From an uncultured Bacilli bacterium (lineage in GTDB: Bacteria; Bacillota_I; Bacilli_A; RFN20; CAG-826): a DNA stretch of 64,000 nt. A program made the translations under genes and the position numbers. Below are positions 34,700-44,749 of the stretch, piece after piece; the first letter of the stretch is position 1; each line of letters starts with the position of its first letter. The stretch spans positions 26,693 to 90,692 of the forward strand of contig CALVYH010000004.1 of NCBI GenBank assembly GCA_944372115.1. Reading direction: 5' to 3'. Under the pieces are notes generated by a model. The model was not told where the DNA came from and made no database searches. It saw nothing but the letters and a program-made list of their open reading frames with translations.

Positions 34700-34912
34700 A
34701 TGGAAAGAATTTATATTATTAAAGGATTAGATTGTGCTAATTGTGCAAGAGAATTTGAAGAAAAAATAAATAAAATTAACGGAGTTAATAAAGCTATAGT
34801 TAATTTTATGACTTTAAAACTTATTGTTGATTTATCTAACGATTGTGAAAATGAAATTTTAACAATCGCTAGAAATTTTGAAGACGGATTAACTTTAAAA
34901 AGAATTAAATAA
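34700..34912 (+). CDS. Free HMA-domain metal-binding protein
   Basis: A 70-residue heavy-metal-associated domain, IKGLDCANCAREFEEKI, with the CxxC metal site. In most CadA/ZntA pumps this domain is fused to the ATPase N-terminus; here it is a separate gene 8 nt after the repressor gene and 36 nt before the ATPase. It may act as metal chaperone or trans-acting domain. Confidence 0.85.
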   Translation: MERIYIIKGLDCANCAREFEEKINKINGVNKAIVNFMTLKLIVDLSNDCENEILTIARNFEDGLTLKRIK

Positions 34913-34948
34913 ATTTTATATATTAGTTAAAAAAAGAAGGTGATATAT

Positions 34949-36862
34949 ATGTCTAAAAAGGAAAAATATGACATTTTTGCAATTATCTTTGGGATTATTA
35001 TAACAATTCCAATGTTAATATTATCTTTTAGTATTGGAGATAATAAATTATGGATTAGTGATGTTAAAACATTAATTATCTTACCATTATCACTTCTTGC
35101 TTATTTATTATTAATATATGATTTTTTAATTAAAACTTTTAAAAATTTTAAGAAAAAAAGATTTTTTGATGAAATAACCCTAACTTTAATTGCTTCTATT
35201 GTTGCTTTTATTGTTGGAGAATACGTTGAAGGTTTAGCGGTTGTTTTATTTTTCCAAATCGGTGAAAAATTTGAAGATTATGCCGTAAATAAATCTAGAA
35301 AATCTATTAAAGAAGTTTTAGATATTAGATCAGATAAAGCAACTTTATATATTGATGGAATAGAAAAAAATGTTGATCCATATAATGTAAATGTTGATGA
35401 TTTAATTATTGTAAAAAATGGAGAAAGAATTCCTCTTGATGGAAATGTTTATAAAGGAGAATCTTTCTTAGATACTTCTTCTTTAACTGGTGAACCGGTT
35501 CCTAAAAGAGTTAAAGAAGGAGATGTTGTTTTAAGTGGAGTTATTAATAAAGGATCGCCTTTAATTATTAAAGTAAGCAAACCATTTTATGACTCAACCG
35601 TTTCAAAAATTATGGATATGGTTGAAAATGCTACTAATACAAAAACAAAAAATGAAAGATTTATATCTAAATTTTGTAAATATTACACGCCAATTGTTTT
35701 AATTCTTGCTTTAATTATTGCCCTTATTACACCATTTTTTGGAGATTATACCTCTTTAAATGTTTGGAGTAATTCCTTTTTTAACGCGGCTTCTCTTTTA
35801 GTTGTTTCTTGTCCATGTGCACTTGTCTTATCAGTTCCGATGGCTTATTTTGTTGGAATTGGAGAAGCTAGTAAAATAAAGATGCTTATTAAAGGAAGTG
35901 CTTATTTAGAAGATTTATCTAAACTTGATACTGTAATTTTAGATAAAACTGGAACAATTACTAAAGGAAATTTTGTTTTAACAGATATTATTCCTGCTTC
36001 AAATGATATTTCTAAAGAAGAAATCTTATCTTTAGCAAAAATTGCTGAATATAATTCTCTTCATCCAATTGCTTTATCAATTATTGGAGAAGATAAATCA
36101 AATATTGATATAAGTGAATGGAAAGATGATAAAACAGTTGAAGGTGAAGGAATTGAAGGCTTATATAAAAATAAGCTACTTCTTGTAGGGAATATTAAAT
36201 TATTAAAAAGACATACTATTGAATTTATCGAAAATAAAGAAGTTGGAACAATAATTTATGTTGCATATGATAATAAATTCTTAGGATCAATGGTTATAAA
36301 GGATGAAATTAAAGAAGATAGCAAAAAGGCATTAATTGATTTAAAAAAGATTGGTATTAAAAACACTTATATGTTAACCGGTGATAACTTAGAAACTGCT
36401 AATTATGTTGCTTCTTTATGTCATATTGATAATGTAAAGGCTAATCTTTTACCTTTAGATAAAGTTGAGGAAGTTAAAAAAATTGAAAACGATAAAACAC
36501 ATAAAAAAGTTGCTTTTTGTGGAGATGGGGTAAACGATGCTCCTTCAATGGGAATTGTTGATTTAGGAATTTCAATGGGTGGAATTGGTAGTGACGCCGC
36601 TATTGAAGCTAGTGATATTGTTATAATGGATGATAAATTATCAACTTTAGTAAAGGGAAAACATATTGCTAAAAGAACATTAAATGTAGTTTATATTAAT
36701 ATAGTTTTTGCTATTTTAATTAAGTTAATTGCTGTAATAATTGCAACGCTTAATCTTATTCCTGCTTATATTATGTGGGTAGCAATTTTTGCAGATGTTG
36801 GAGTTACTTTTCTTTGTGTTTGTCACTCATTAACATTGATGATTCATAAAAAATACAGATAA
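34949..36862 (+). CDS. cadA-like: Cd/Zn-type P1B ATPase
   Basis: A 637-residue metal exporter without its own HMA domain. Motifs: SLTGEPVP, CPC in VVSCPCALVLSVPMAYF, DKTGTITKG, LHPIALSI, and GDGVNDAPSMG. The C-terminal membrane helix has the MWVAIFADVG Asp typical of Zn/Cd/Pb pumps. The start at 34949 has AGAAGGTG at a good distance. It forms a resistance operon with the ArsR-type repressor and the free HMA protein. Confidence 0.92.
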   Translation: MSKKEKYDIFAIIFGIIITIPMLILSFSIGDNKLWISDVKTLIILPLSLLAYLLLIYDFLIKTFKNFKKKRFFDEITLTLIASIVAFIVGEYVEGLAVVLFFQIGEKFEDYAVNKSRKSIKEVLDIRSDKATLYIDGIEKNVDPYNVNVDDLIIVKNGERIPLDGNVYKGESFLDTSSLTGEPVPKRVKEGDVVLSGVINKGSPLIIKVSKPFYDSTVSKIMDMVENATNTKTKNERFISKFCKYYTPIVLILALIIALITPFFGDYTSLNVWSNSFFNAASLLVVSCPCALVLSVPMAYFVGIGEASKIKMLIKGSAYLEDLSKLDTVILDKTGTITKGNFVLTDIIPASNDISKEEILSLAKIAEYNSLHPIALSIIGEDKSNIDISEWKDDKTVEGEGIEGLYKNKLLLVGNIKLLKRHTIEFIENKEVGTIIYVAYDNKFLGSMVIKDEIKEDSKKALIDLKKIGIKNTYMLTGDNLETANYVASLCHIDNVKANLLPLDKVEEVKKIENDKTHKKVAFCGDGVNDAPSMGIVDLGISMGGIGSDAAIEASDIVIMDDKLSTLVKGKHIAKRTLNVVYINIVFAILIKLIAVIIATLNLIPAYIMWVAIFADVGVTFLCVCHSLTLMIHKKYR

Positions 36863-36927
36863 ACTAATAATTTAAATTTATATTTTAAAAACTAACGAAT
36901 CTAGTATTTAAAACTAGAAATTCGAAT

Positions 36928-36951
36928 AAAGCCTTAATTTAGGGCTTTTTT
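36928..36951 (+). terminator. Terminator of the metal-resistance operon
   Basis: AAAGCC and GGCTTT with a 9-nt loop are followed by TTTTTT. A second hairpin (CGAATCTAGT...ACTAGAAATTCG, 36897-36925) lies just before it. Confidence 0.65.
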
Positions 36952-36954
36952 CTT

Positions 36955-36983
36955 TTGACATAACAAAATAATAAGTATATATT
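36955..36983 (+). promoter_or_regulatory. Promoter of the giant lipoprotein gene
   Basis: TTGACA (36955-36960) and TATATT (36978-36983) are exactly 17 bp apart. The -35 box starts four bases after the preceding terminator. The start codon is 51 bp downstream. Confidence 0.75.
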
Positions 36984-37033
36984 TTAATCGTGACAAATTT
37001 ATTAGACGTTTTACTTTAAAAGGTATTTGATAT

Positions 37034-40000
37034 ATGAAACTTAAAAGAACAAAACTCATCTTTTGCTCGTTTTTTATTGCTTTAGCTACACTAACAAGTT
37101 GTGGAATAAATAAAAGCGACACTACTTCTTCAGACGATACTACACAAGAAGAAATTTTAAACGATTCTGAATTAAATAACGAGATAAAAACCAAGATTTT
37201 TAATACATTAAATAATTCTACTTATTCAATTGATAACGATTCTTATATATCTCTTAGAAACGGTCAAAACTTTTATAAAAATTACAATATAAATTATGGG
37301 GAAATTGTTTTTACTAATTCTGTGCCTTCTTATTATAATTTAAATTTTAATGTAAATAATAAAGAAATAAATCTAACAAACAATAATGGCCCAACTTCAA
37401 TTATAAAAACTATAAACAATACCTACTGTGTAAATCAAAAAGATGAATTTTCAACCTTGTTTTCGCAAAATCAGTACAAAACATTAAATTTTAGTGACAA
37501 TGCTTCATTTGAAATTTTGCTTAGCGAGGCTTTAAGTTTATTAAATGATAAAAATATAAATTTAGATAAATATGATAAAACCTACCGTTTAAAAAACGAT
37601 ATTTACGAAATTTATTTTGATAAAAATTTTAATATTTCCTCAATTATTTCAGACAGCCAATCTTCTTATGATTTAAAATTGTTTTTTACACCAAAAGAAA
37701 ATACCAAGACATTAATTAACGAAGAAAATAAAGATGATTTAATAACCACAATAACAAATTATTTAAATAATTCTTCGTTTAAAACTATTTTTGATTTTAA
37801 TCTTGAACCTATAAAACAAGCAAATTCTTTAAACAAAACAAGTCTATCTGATAAATCATATCACTTTAAAGGAGATTTAAATGTGGATTTTTCAAACAGT
37901 GATTTACTAAACGACGGAAAGATAGAATTAAATTTAACACATTACACAAACAAAGATTTATCCAACAAAATTTATGCACGTTATCAAAATACAAACATTT
38001 ATTTTGAAAACGGAAATTTATTAAAAGGTAAAATAAAAAATACCACAGCCTCTTCTTTATTGGATACTTTAGGGTTAATAAACAAAGATGCATCATTCAA
38101 TGATTTAATGTTTAAACCATTAAATAATTTATTAAACGATTCTAATTTTAAAACTGTTACAGAAGGAAAAACATCTTTCACAGATGATATTTCAAGATAT
38201 TTAAAATCATATTCGATAAGGAATAATGTAATTTCATTAGAAGTTGACTCAGCTCTTTTTAATTTACCATCTTCGATTATCAGTTTAAAAATAGGATTAA
38301 ATAATTTAAAACTTAAAACACTTGAAATTGATAATTTTATTATTAACGACAGTTTAAAACTAAGTGGCTCATTCAGATTTACCGATGAATCAGCTTTATC
38401 ATATTTAAATGAAAAAGATTATCCATCTTATGATTTTTTACCAGCAACCATAACAAAATTACAATCATTAATCGAAAATAGACAATTAAGTGGAAATATA
38501 AATTTAAATGTTTTAGATAAGAATAAGAATACTTTCGTTTTTTCTAGTGAGGTTAATTTAAAAACAGATAACTTAAAATTCGATGAAAATACTGATTTAA
38601 ATTTTGCATTAAGCAATCTTTATATTTCAAATAAAGACCAGAACCTAGATGAAAAAATCAATTTACCTTTAAAAATAAATAAATTGACTTATCAAGATTC
38701 GCCAAAAACACAAAATAAAACCTATTTTATTGATGCTTCTCTCGGCAAAAATAATTTCCTTCCTTTAAAACTAAAAATGGAAGAATCAACTTTAAATGGA
38801 TTAACTATTTTTGATGAAATTCAATCTTATTCTTCAAACACTCCATCGATTTCGTCATTGTTCTCATTTGATTTTACTTCAGTAATAAATTCAATATCTT
38901 CTTATTTGGAAAAGATTAAAAATAATAAAGATTTAAAAAATGATTTAAAAAAAGTAGTCAATGATTTTTCGTTATCGAATTTAGAAAGCTTATTAAGTAT
39001 AAATTTGGATGATAATTTCCTTACAATAAATTTAAATACTGATTATTTATTTCAAAACGATGCTTCAATCATAAAAGAAAATAAAAAAGATCAAATTTCT
39101 TTAATGTGGAACATAAAAAGAAATGAATTAAGCAGAATTGATTTATTATTAAATGATGACGATACAACTATTCAATTCTCTTATACTTATAACTACTCAA
39201 ATTTAAACAAAGATTTTATTAATAAAGAAGATGAAAGCGAATATCTTGACGCTTCAACTTATTTAAACATCTTCTCATCATTAAATGTAAGTAACTTCTT
39301 CCCTTTTGATAAAAAATATTTATTAAAGGCAAATCTTGACACTACCAAAATTGAAGGTGAAGTTGGTTTCAGTAATGAAAATGATGAAATTTATTCCGAA
39401 GGAAAAGTGAACATTTTAGCAGACTCATCGAATTTTAACTTAAATTACATTTATGAAACAAATAAAGATGATGACTACTTCTCTTTAAATTATAAAGACG
39501 GAAATATTATTGTTAATGATACTTTTAATCAAGAAGGTATTATTTTTAAAGATGGACAAGTTCGCGCTTCCTTACAAGTTAATGATCTACCAACTAAACT
39601 TCATGCAGTTTCTAAAACATCTTCTCCTTTTAAAATTATTAGCGATTTTTTAAATAATGTTGGCGATGATAATGTTTTAGCAGAATTTAGGAATTCTTTA
39701 TTTGATATATTAAATGAATTTTTAAATAATCCAATCATTTTAATAGAAATGATTAACAGTAAACAATATTTTGATTTTCTAGATTCAAAATATATTTATT
39801 CATATGAAATTAAAGATAATAATTCGAACTACGATATAAATTTAAAACTTAATCCAACTTTATTTAATTATAAAAACGATATTTTTAATGAAGATGAATA
39901 TATCGATATAAATATATCGATATCATTAAAAGATAATAATTTATCTTTTAATTCAATAGAAATTATTACTCCTAAAGCATTTAATATTAATAATTTTACT

Positions 40001-41704
40001 ATTTCATTAAAAAGAGTTAACGAAGATAATAATTTTACAAAGAATTTAATTGTTAGTAATGAAGATGTTTTGCCTTTAAATGGCAATGAAAATAAATATG
40101 TAAGTTTTGAAGATTTACATAAGTTATTACTTTTAGGTATTAATACAACCGAAAATCATTATTTTGAATTAGAAGGAAAATTAAATTTAAGAGGTAGTAT
40201 TTCTAATTTAATAGGTATGATAAATTTATCAGAACCACAAATTGCTGATGCAATACCTTCCAAAATCGTTAAAGCAAAACTATTTTTAATCCCAATATAT
40301 AACGAAACCAATAATAAGGTTTTATATTATAAAACAGAAGCATATTTAACAATTTATTCAGAAAGAAATGAAAATAGTAAATTTACTGAAAGCGCAAATT
40401 TAGTCGAATATTATACAAGAAGAGAGACTGATAACAATGGTAAAGCGCAAGAATACTGCTATATTTCTAAACCAAAAACAAACTATACAAATCCTATTGG
40501 TAAAGGTGATGGTAATTATGTTGATACAGGCTTAAAATACTGGTCCTATACAGATGGACATAGCGAGGAAGTAAGACAAAATTTCCTCAATACGCACCCA
40601 AATCAAAACTATGAAAATTTCTTCAATGTTAATATTGAAGAAAGAAAAAAATATGATGGAATACCTTTCATTTCCGAAAATGATATTGAGTATGAAAGAT
40701 ATAATATAAAGGATATTGGCGAAAATCAAATAATTGAAAAAGTTCAAAACTATAACAATGAATGGCAACAATACGCGCTTAATAAAGAGGACGAAAACTT
40801 ATTTTATTACAAAAAGAAAACCGAAGGGGCTTGGTTGCGGAAAAAAGAATACTTCGTCATATATCAAAAAGTTCATTATTTATATACAATATCAACTGAT
40901 AAACTACTAGAAATAACCGAATCTGGATACACTACATATAATTTCGAAGTAATTAAAATTTCTCAAGAAGAATTTTTAGGAAGTGATCCAACCACAAAAT
41001 TACCTAATATACTTTACTATTTAGGAGATTTAGGCTTAGTATCACAAGGTCTAAAAAATATTACTATATTTAATATAGATATACCAAAAGACCAAGTATT
41101 TTCAATTATTTATACAGCTTTATATAACGTTTTAAATGAAACTAAAGATACTACTCCTTCAGAGACGGATTATTTTGGTATATTATCAAGCTTTTCTACT
41201 ACTAATCAATCGTTTGATTTAGTATTGGATTTAACACCTTTAATTGGGCAAAGTATCTTTGAAAATATCGGAATTTCCCTCTCCTATGATGATAGTGGTG
41301 AATTACCTATTTTAACAAATATATTTATTGCACCAACAAATAACGATAATTATTTAATAACTAATTTTCAAATACCAAAAGTTGGTGGTTCGGTTTCTCT
41401 AAAACTTATTCTAGATATTAGTATGATTAATTATGGAACTAGCATAAAGTATAATGAAGAAAACCATTTGAAATATATGCATAGATATATTTATTTCTTT
41501 AATGTTTTAGAAAATAAAGTAGGTGATTTAAGTTCGATGCCACTTCATTATATAACTGGATATAGTGAAAAAGATTATCTCGTTTTCTCTATGTATAATA
41601 TTAATACAAATAAAGATAAAGCAACTATTATTCTTTCAACATCAATAAACGATGATGGTTCATATAGAGATGAATATTATGAATTGTTTATAGGAATAAA
41701 TTAA
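37034..41704 (+). CDS. Giant lipoprotein of unknown function
   Basis: A 1556-residue protein. Residues 1-23 are a lipoprotein signal with lipobox LTSC (Cys23), followed by a Ser/Thr/Asp linker. The mature part is almost entirely alternating polar/hydrophobic strands rich in Asn, Ile, Leu and Lys. A short word recurs at the start of modules: FKGDLNVDF (about 277), LSGNINLNV (about 484) and LEGKLNLRG (about 1046), each followed by strands describing a beta sheet. About 1090-1300 is richer in Tyr, Trp and charged residues and may be a separate domain. No family was recognised. It has its own strong promoter and terminator. It is likely anchored outside the membrane; binding of a lipid or polymer is speculation. 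Confidence 0.75.
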   Translation: MKLKRTKLIFCSFFIALATLTSCGINKSDTTSSDDTTQEEILNDSELNNEIKTKIFNTLNNSTYSIDNDSYISLRNGQNFYKNYNINYGEIVFTNSVPSYYNLNFNVNNKEINLTNNNGPTSIIKTINNTYCVNQKDEFSTLFSQNQYKTLNFSDNASFEILLSEALSLLNDKNINLDKYDKTYRLKNDIYEIYFDKNFNISSIISDSQSSYDLKLFFTPKENTKTLINEENKDDLITTITNYLNNSSFKTIFDFNLEPIKQANSLNKTSLSDKSYHFKGDLNVDFSNSDLLNDGKIELNLTHYTNKDLSNKIYARYQNTNIYFENGNLLKGKIKNTTASSLLDTLGLINKDASFNDLMFKPLNNLLNDSNFKTVTEGKTSFTDDISRYLKSYSIRNNVISLEVDSALFNLPSSIISLKIGLNNLKLKTLEIDNFIINDSLKLSGSFRFTDESALSYLNEKDYPSYDFLPATITKLQSLIENRQLSGNINLNVLDKNKNTFVFSSEVNLKTDNLKFDENTDLNFALSNLYISNKDQNLDEKINLPLKINKLTYQDSPKTQNKTYFIDASLGKNNFLPLKLKMEESTLNGLTIFDEIQSYSSNTPSISSLFSFDFTSVINSISSYLEKIKNNKDLKNDLKKVVNDFSLSNLESLLSINLDDNFLTINLNTDYLFQNDASIIKENKKDQISLMWNIKRNELSRIDLLLNDDDTTIQFSYTYNYSNLNKDFINKEDESEYLDASTYLNIFSSLNVSNFFPFDKKYLLKANLDTTKIEGEVGFSNENDEIYSEGKVNILADSSNFNLNYIYETNKDDDYFSLNYKDGNIIVNDTFNQEGIIFKDGQVRASLQVNDLPTKLHAVSKTSSPFKIISDFLNNVGDDNVLAEFRNSLFDILNEFLNNPIILIEMINSKQYFDFLDSKYIYSYEIKDNNSNYDINLKLNPTLFNYKNDIFNEDEYIDINISISLKDNNLSFNSIEIITPKAFNINNFTISLKRVNEDNNFTKNLIVSNEDVLPLNGNENKYVSFEDLHKLLLLGINTTENHYFELEGKLNLRGSISNLIGMINLSEPQIADAIPSKIVKAKLFLIPIYNETNNKVLYYKTEAYLTIYSERNENSKFTESANLVEYYTRRETDNNGKAQEYCYISKPKTNYTNPIGKGDGNYVDTGLKYWSYTDGHSEEVRQNFLNTHPNQNYENFFNVNIEERKKYDGIPFISENDIEYERYNIKDIGENQIIEKVQNYNNEWQQYALNKEDENLFYYKKKTEGAWLRKKEYFVIYQKVHYLYTISTDKLLEITESGYTTYNFEVIKISQEEFLGSDPTTKLPNILYYLGDLGLVSQGLKNITIFNIDIPKDQVFSIIYTALYNVLNETKDTTPSETDYFGILSSFSTTNQSFDLVLDLTPLIGQSIFENIGISLSYDDSGELPILTNIFIAPTNNDNYLITNFQIPKVGGSVSLKLILDISMINYGTSIKYNEENHLKYMHRYIYFFNVLENKVGDLSSMPLHYITGYSEKDYLVFSMYNINTNKDKATIILSTSINDDGSYRDEYYELFIGIN

Positions 41705-41711
41705 ATCTATT

Positions 41712-41744
41712 AAAATAGCCTATTTTATAAATATAGGCTATTTT
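41712..41744 (+). terminator. Terminator after the giant lipoprotein gene
   Basis: AAAATAGCCTAT (41712-41723) pairs with ATAGGCTATTTT (41733-41744) and is followed by T's. It lies 8 nt after the stop and would also read as a terminator for the decayed ATPase on the opposite strand. Confidence 0.75.
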
Positions 41745-43040
41745 TATTCAATAAGAATTCTTCTAAACTAATAATTAATGTTCCATTATCATTATAAAAA
41801 TATTTCATTTTTCTATTAACAACAATAATCTTTTTAAAAGAATCTTTAATATTTAATAGTGACCTTTCTTCTTGTTTTAATTTTTTTCGTCTATAATAGA
41901 AAATGCTGATTGAATATAAAATTTCTCAAATGATTTAGTACAAACAAAATCTACTTTTAATTGTTTTTTAATATTATTTCCATTTAAATTACGTTCATTA
42001 ATTTCAACAACTCCTACTTCTACATTAAATCCACGATAAATTAATTCATTATAAATAATGTTTTCCATTAAATGAGTCTCATCAAATTGTCTAATATTTA
42101 ATTTTACATTTCTTAAACCTGGATCAATAAAATAATATTTACTTTTAGAACTTATACGTTTTCTACCCTTAATATCATATCTATTTGCTTCTTCAATTAA
42201 AAAACTATCCTTTAAATAATCAATATGATTTTTTATTGTTTCATGATGATAAGTAATTTTAAACTCACTTTTAAAAGTATTTTCAATTGTATTTGGGCTA
42301 GTATATGAACCTATTCAAGAAGCTAAAAGCTTAATCAATCTTTCAAAACTATCTTTATCTTTGATTCCTTTACTTTCAACAATATCTTTAAAATAAATTT
42401 CATTATATAAATTTTCTAAATATTGTCTTTTTTGTTCTTCATTAGAAATATTAACTAATAAAGGCATTCCACCAAAATAAGAATATTCTTGATAAGCTTC
42501 TTCAAAATTTTTATTACAATTTTAAAAAAACTCGCTAAAAGATAAAGGCATAACATTAATTTGATCTCCTCTTCCTCTAAAAGTTGTAACTATATCACTT
42601 GATAACATTTTAGAATTGCTTCCAGTTACATAAACATCAAAACGAGGTTCTCGATAAAAACTATTTAAAGTCGAAGAAAAATCAACCAATAATTGAATTT
42701 CATCAATTAAAAGATAATATTTTTCATCTTTAGTAGTAATACTTTTAATATAAGCTCTAAATTTTTTTGAATTTATAAGATAAATTCTTCTTTCTTTATC
42801 ATAAATTTTAGTTGGTTCTTCTTTAAAAAAGTTATCTAATTTATCTATATCGTTATCATCATCAAATGCAAAACGAATGATATTTTCTTCTTTTATTCCT
42901 TGTTTTAATAAATATTCATAAAATAATTTAAAAACGATAAAAGATTAGCCACATCTTCTAACACCAGTAATTACTTTAATTAAATCATTTCTCACTCCTT
43001 GAATGATTTCGTTTAAATATTTCTCTCTTTTAAAAATCAT
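41725..43040 (-). pseudogene. Decayed AAA ATPase with DUF4143 domain
   Basis: Read from the ATG at 43040, the frame gives MIFKREKYLNEII and VITGVRRCG, then TAA exactly where the Walker A Lys should be, then S. It continues in frame to LLIDEIQLL (Walker B), SEFF-TAA, LAS-TGA-IGSYTSPNTIENTF, and the DUF4143 C-terminal part with LKVDFVC. Near 41881 a run of seven A's, where eight would keep the frame, shifts the last 50 codons. Three stops plus a frameshift make it dead. Such ATPases are common accessory genes of unclear role. Confidence 0.8.
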
Positions 43041-43052
43041 AATTATCGACTT

Positions 43053-43190
43053 TTGCAATTTATTGCATTTTTTGTCAGTAAAAATATATAAATTTGAGCA
43101 AATAAAAATAAGAATAAACTTATTATTATAAAAAATAAGCACTATTTCTAAATATTAATTATCAGAAATTGCAACTAACTGCATTTTTTG
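43053..43190. repeat. 22-bp direct repeat around the ATPase promoter
   Basis: TTGCAATTTATTGCATTTTTTG (43053-43074) and a copy with three changes (43169-43190) lie 116 bp apart. Each has the partly palindromic form TGCA-N7-TGCA. The first copy ends 12 bp before the ATPase ATG, so they may be operators. Confidence 0.5.
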
Positions 43191-43200
43191 ATAATAGGAA

Positions 43201-44469
43201 TTATTCAATAATTTTAGCTAATCCACCTTCACTTGTTTCTTTATATTCTGGATTTAAATCATCGCCAGTTTGTTTCATAGCTTTTAAAACATCATCAAAA
43301 GAAACTTTATTTTTTCTTAATGGCGCAATATTTTTAGCATATAAATATGCTGCCTCGCTTCTTAAAACACCAATTCCATTTCTTTCAATACATGGAATTT
43401 GAACATATCCTTTAACTGGATCACAAGTTAAACCTAAAAAGTGTTCTAAAGCAGCTTCACTAGCATATTCAATTTGATAAATACTTAAATCATTTAAATA
43501 AGCTAAAATAGCTGCTCCCATAGCACTAGCTACTCCTATTTCAGCTTGACATCCACTAACCGCTCCACTAATTGAAGCGTTTTCTTTTGCTAAAGATGCA
43601 AATAAAGCACCTACCTTTAAAGAATCAATTAATTTTTGATCATCAAATTTTAAAATATTTTTATAATAATACATTATTGAAGGGATAATTCCGGCACTTC
43701 CACAAGTAGGAGCTGTAACAATCATTTTTCCACTAGCATTTTCTTCAGCAACACTATAAGCAAAACTAGTTAAAAGCATCTCTTTCTTTTCACCTTCATT
43801 TTTAATATCAATAGTGTTTTTATATAATTCCTTAGCCACTCTTTTTAAATGTAATGAACCTGGAAGATAATCTTCTTTAGTTTTTAAGCCATTATCTACA
43901 CTATTAATCATTTGATCTAAGATACCTTTAAGATAAATATTTATATCTTTTTCTTCATATTTATCGATTAATTCATTAATCGATAAATTATTATCTTTTA
44001 GATAAGATTTAATTTCATTAAATGAAGAAAAAGGATAAATATATTCATTGTTTTTATTATTTTCATTATTTTTAGTTATACTATTTTTCCTTAATTCTCC
44101 TCCTCCAATAGAAAAATATAAATCTTCTTTAATTAATTTATCATTTATATCAAATGCTTCAAATTTCATTGTATTAGGATGAATTAAATTTTTTAAAGGT
44201 GTAGCAATATCAAAAATAACTTTATTATTTTTATTATCTAACGAAAAATCTTTAAGTACTTTAATAATTATTTTATCTGTTAAATGTCCCTTACCAGTTA
44301 ATGCTAAAGAACCATATAAAGTAACATGAATATATGATATTTTATCGCTTAAATAATTATCATTTTTAAGCGATAAAATAAAATCAGTTGCTGCTTTAAA
44401 AGGAGCAATTGTATGAGAAGATGAAGGTCCTGGACCAACTATATAAACATTTTTAATCGACTTTAACAT
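43201..44469 (-). CDS. sdaA: L-serine ammonia-lyase, iron-sulfur type
   Basis: A 422-residue single-chain enzyme converting L-serine to pyruvate and ammonia. The beta part starts GPGPSSSHTIAPFKAA; the alpha part carries the cluster Cys residues in TAPTCGSAGIIPS, SGCQAEIG and LTCDPVKGYVQIPC. It is last in the uvrA-lgt-whiA run, 25 nt after the XRE gene. No clear Shine-Dalgarno sequence is visible. Confidence 0.93.
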   Translation of the reverse strand: MLKSIKNVYIVGPGPSSSHTIAPFKAATDFILSLKNDNYLSDKISYIHVTLYGSLALTGKGHLTDKIIIKVLKDFSLDNKNNKVIFDIATPLKNLIHPNTMKFEAFDINDKLIKEDLYFSIGGGELRKNSITKNNENNKNNEYIYPFSSFNEIKSYLKDNNLSINELIDKYEEKDINIYLKGILDQMINSVDNGLKTKEDYLPGSLHLKRVAKELYKNTIDIKNEGEKKEMLLTSFAYSVAEENASGKMIVTAPTCGSAGIIPSIMYYYKNILKFDDQKLIDSLKVGALFASLAKENASISGAVSGCQAEIGVASAMGAAILAYLNDLSIYQIEYASEAALEHFLGLTCDPVKGYVQIPCIERNGIGVLRSEAAYLYAKNIAPLRKNKVSFDDVLKAMKQTGDDLNPEYKETSEGGLAKIIE

Positions 44470-44494
44470 ATATAAATATATTTTTTATTAACTT

Positions 44495-44731
44495 TTAAAA
44501 ATTCATTAATTCTTCTAAAGAAATATTATATCCTTCACTAAGTTTATATAAAACTTTTAACGAAGGATTTTTCCTCCCATTTTCTAAATCGGATAAATAA
44601 TGTTGATTTAACTCACATAAAAGCGCAGCTTTTTCTTGAGTTAAATAATTATTTATCCTAATTTCTTTAATGTGTTTACCAAACTTTTTTAATAGTATTG
44701 TTTCAAAATAGACATCTCTTTCCATATTCAT
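44495..44731 (-). CDS. Small XRE-type regulator
   Basis: A 78-residue HTH_3 protein: LTQEKAALLCELNQHYLSDLENGRKNPSLKVLYKL is the full five-helix fold, with nothing else attached. It lies between whiA and sdaA with 18 and 25 nt gaps, so it is cotranscribed and could regulate sdaA. A TAAAAT box lies 7 nt before the ATG. Two ATGs six bases apart are possible starts. Confidence 0.85.
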   Translation of the reverse strand: MNMERDVYFETILLKKFGKHIKEIRINNYLTQEKAALLCELNQHYLSDLENGRKNPSLKVLYKLSEGYNISLEELMNF

Positions 44732-44749
44732 TAACTATATTTTAATACA

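Noticed and set aside
41877..42068. 63-codon frame as a gene
   Set aside because: It is the C-terminal fragment of the dead DUF4143 ATPase.
42316..42318. TGA in the DUF4143 gene read as Trp (code 4)
   Set aside because: The same gene has two TAA stops and a frameshift, and every intact gene uses TGG for Trp, so it is a pseudogene under the standard code.
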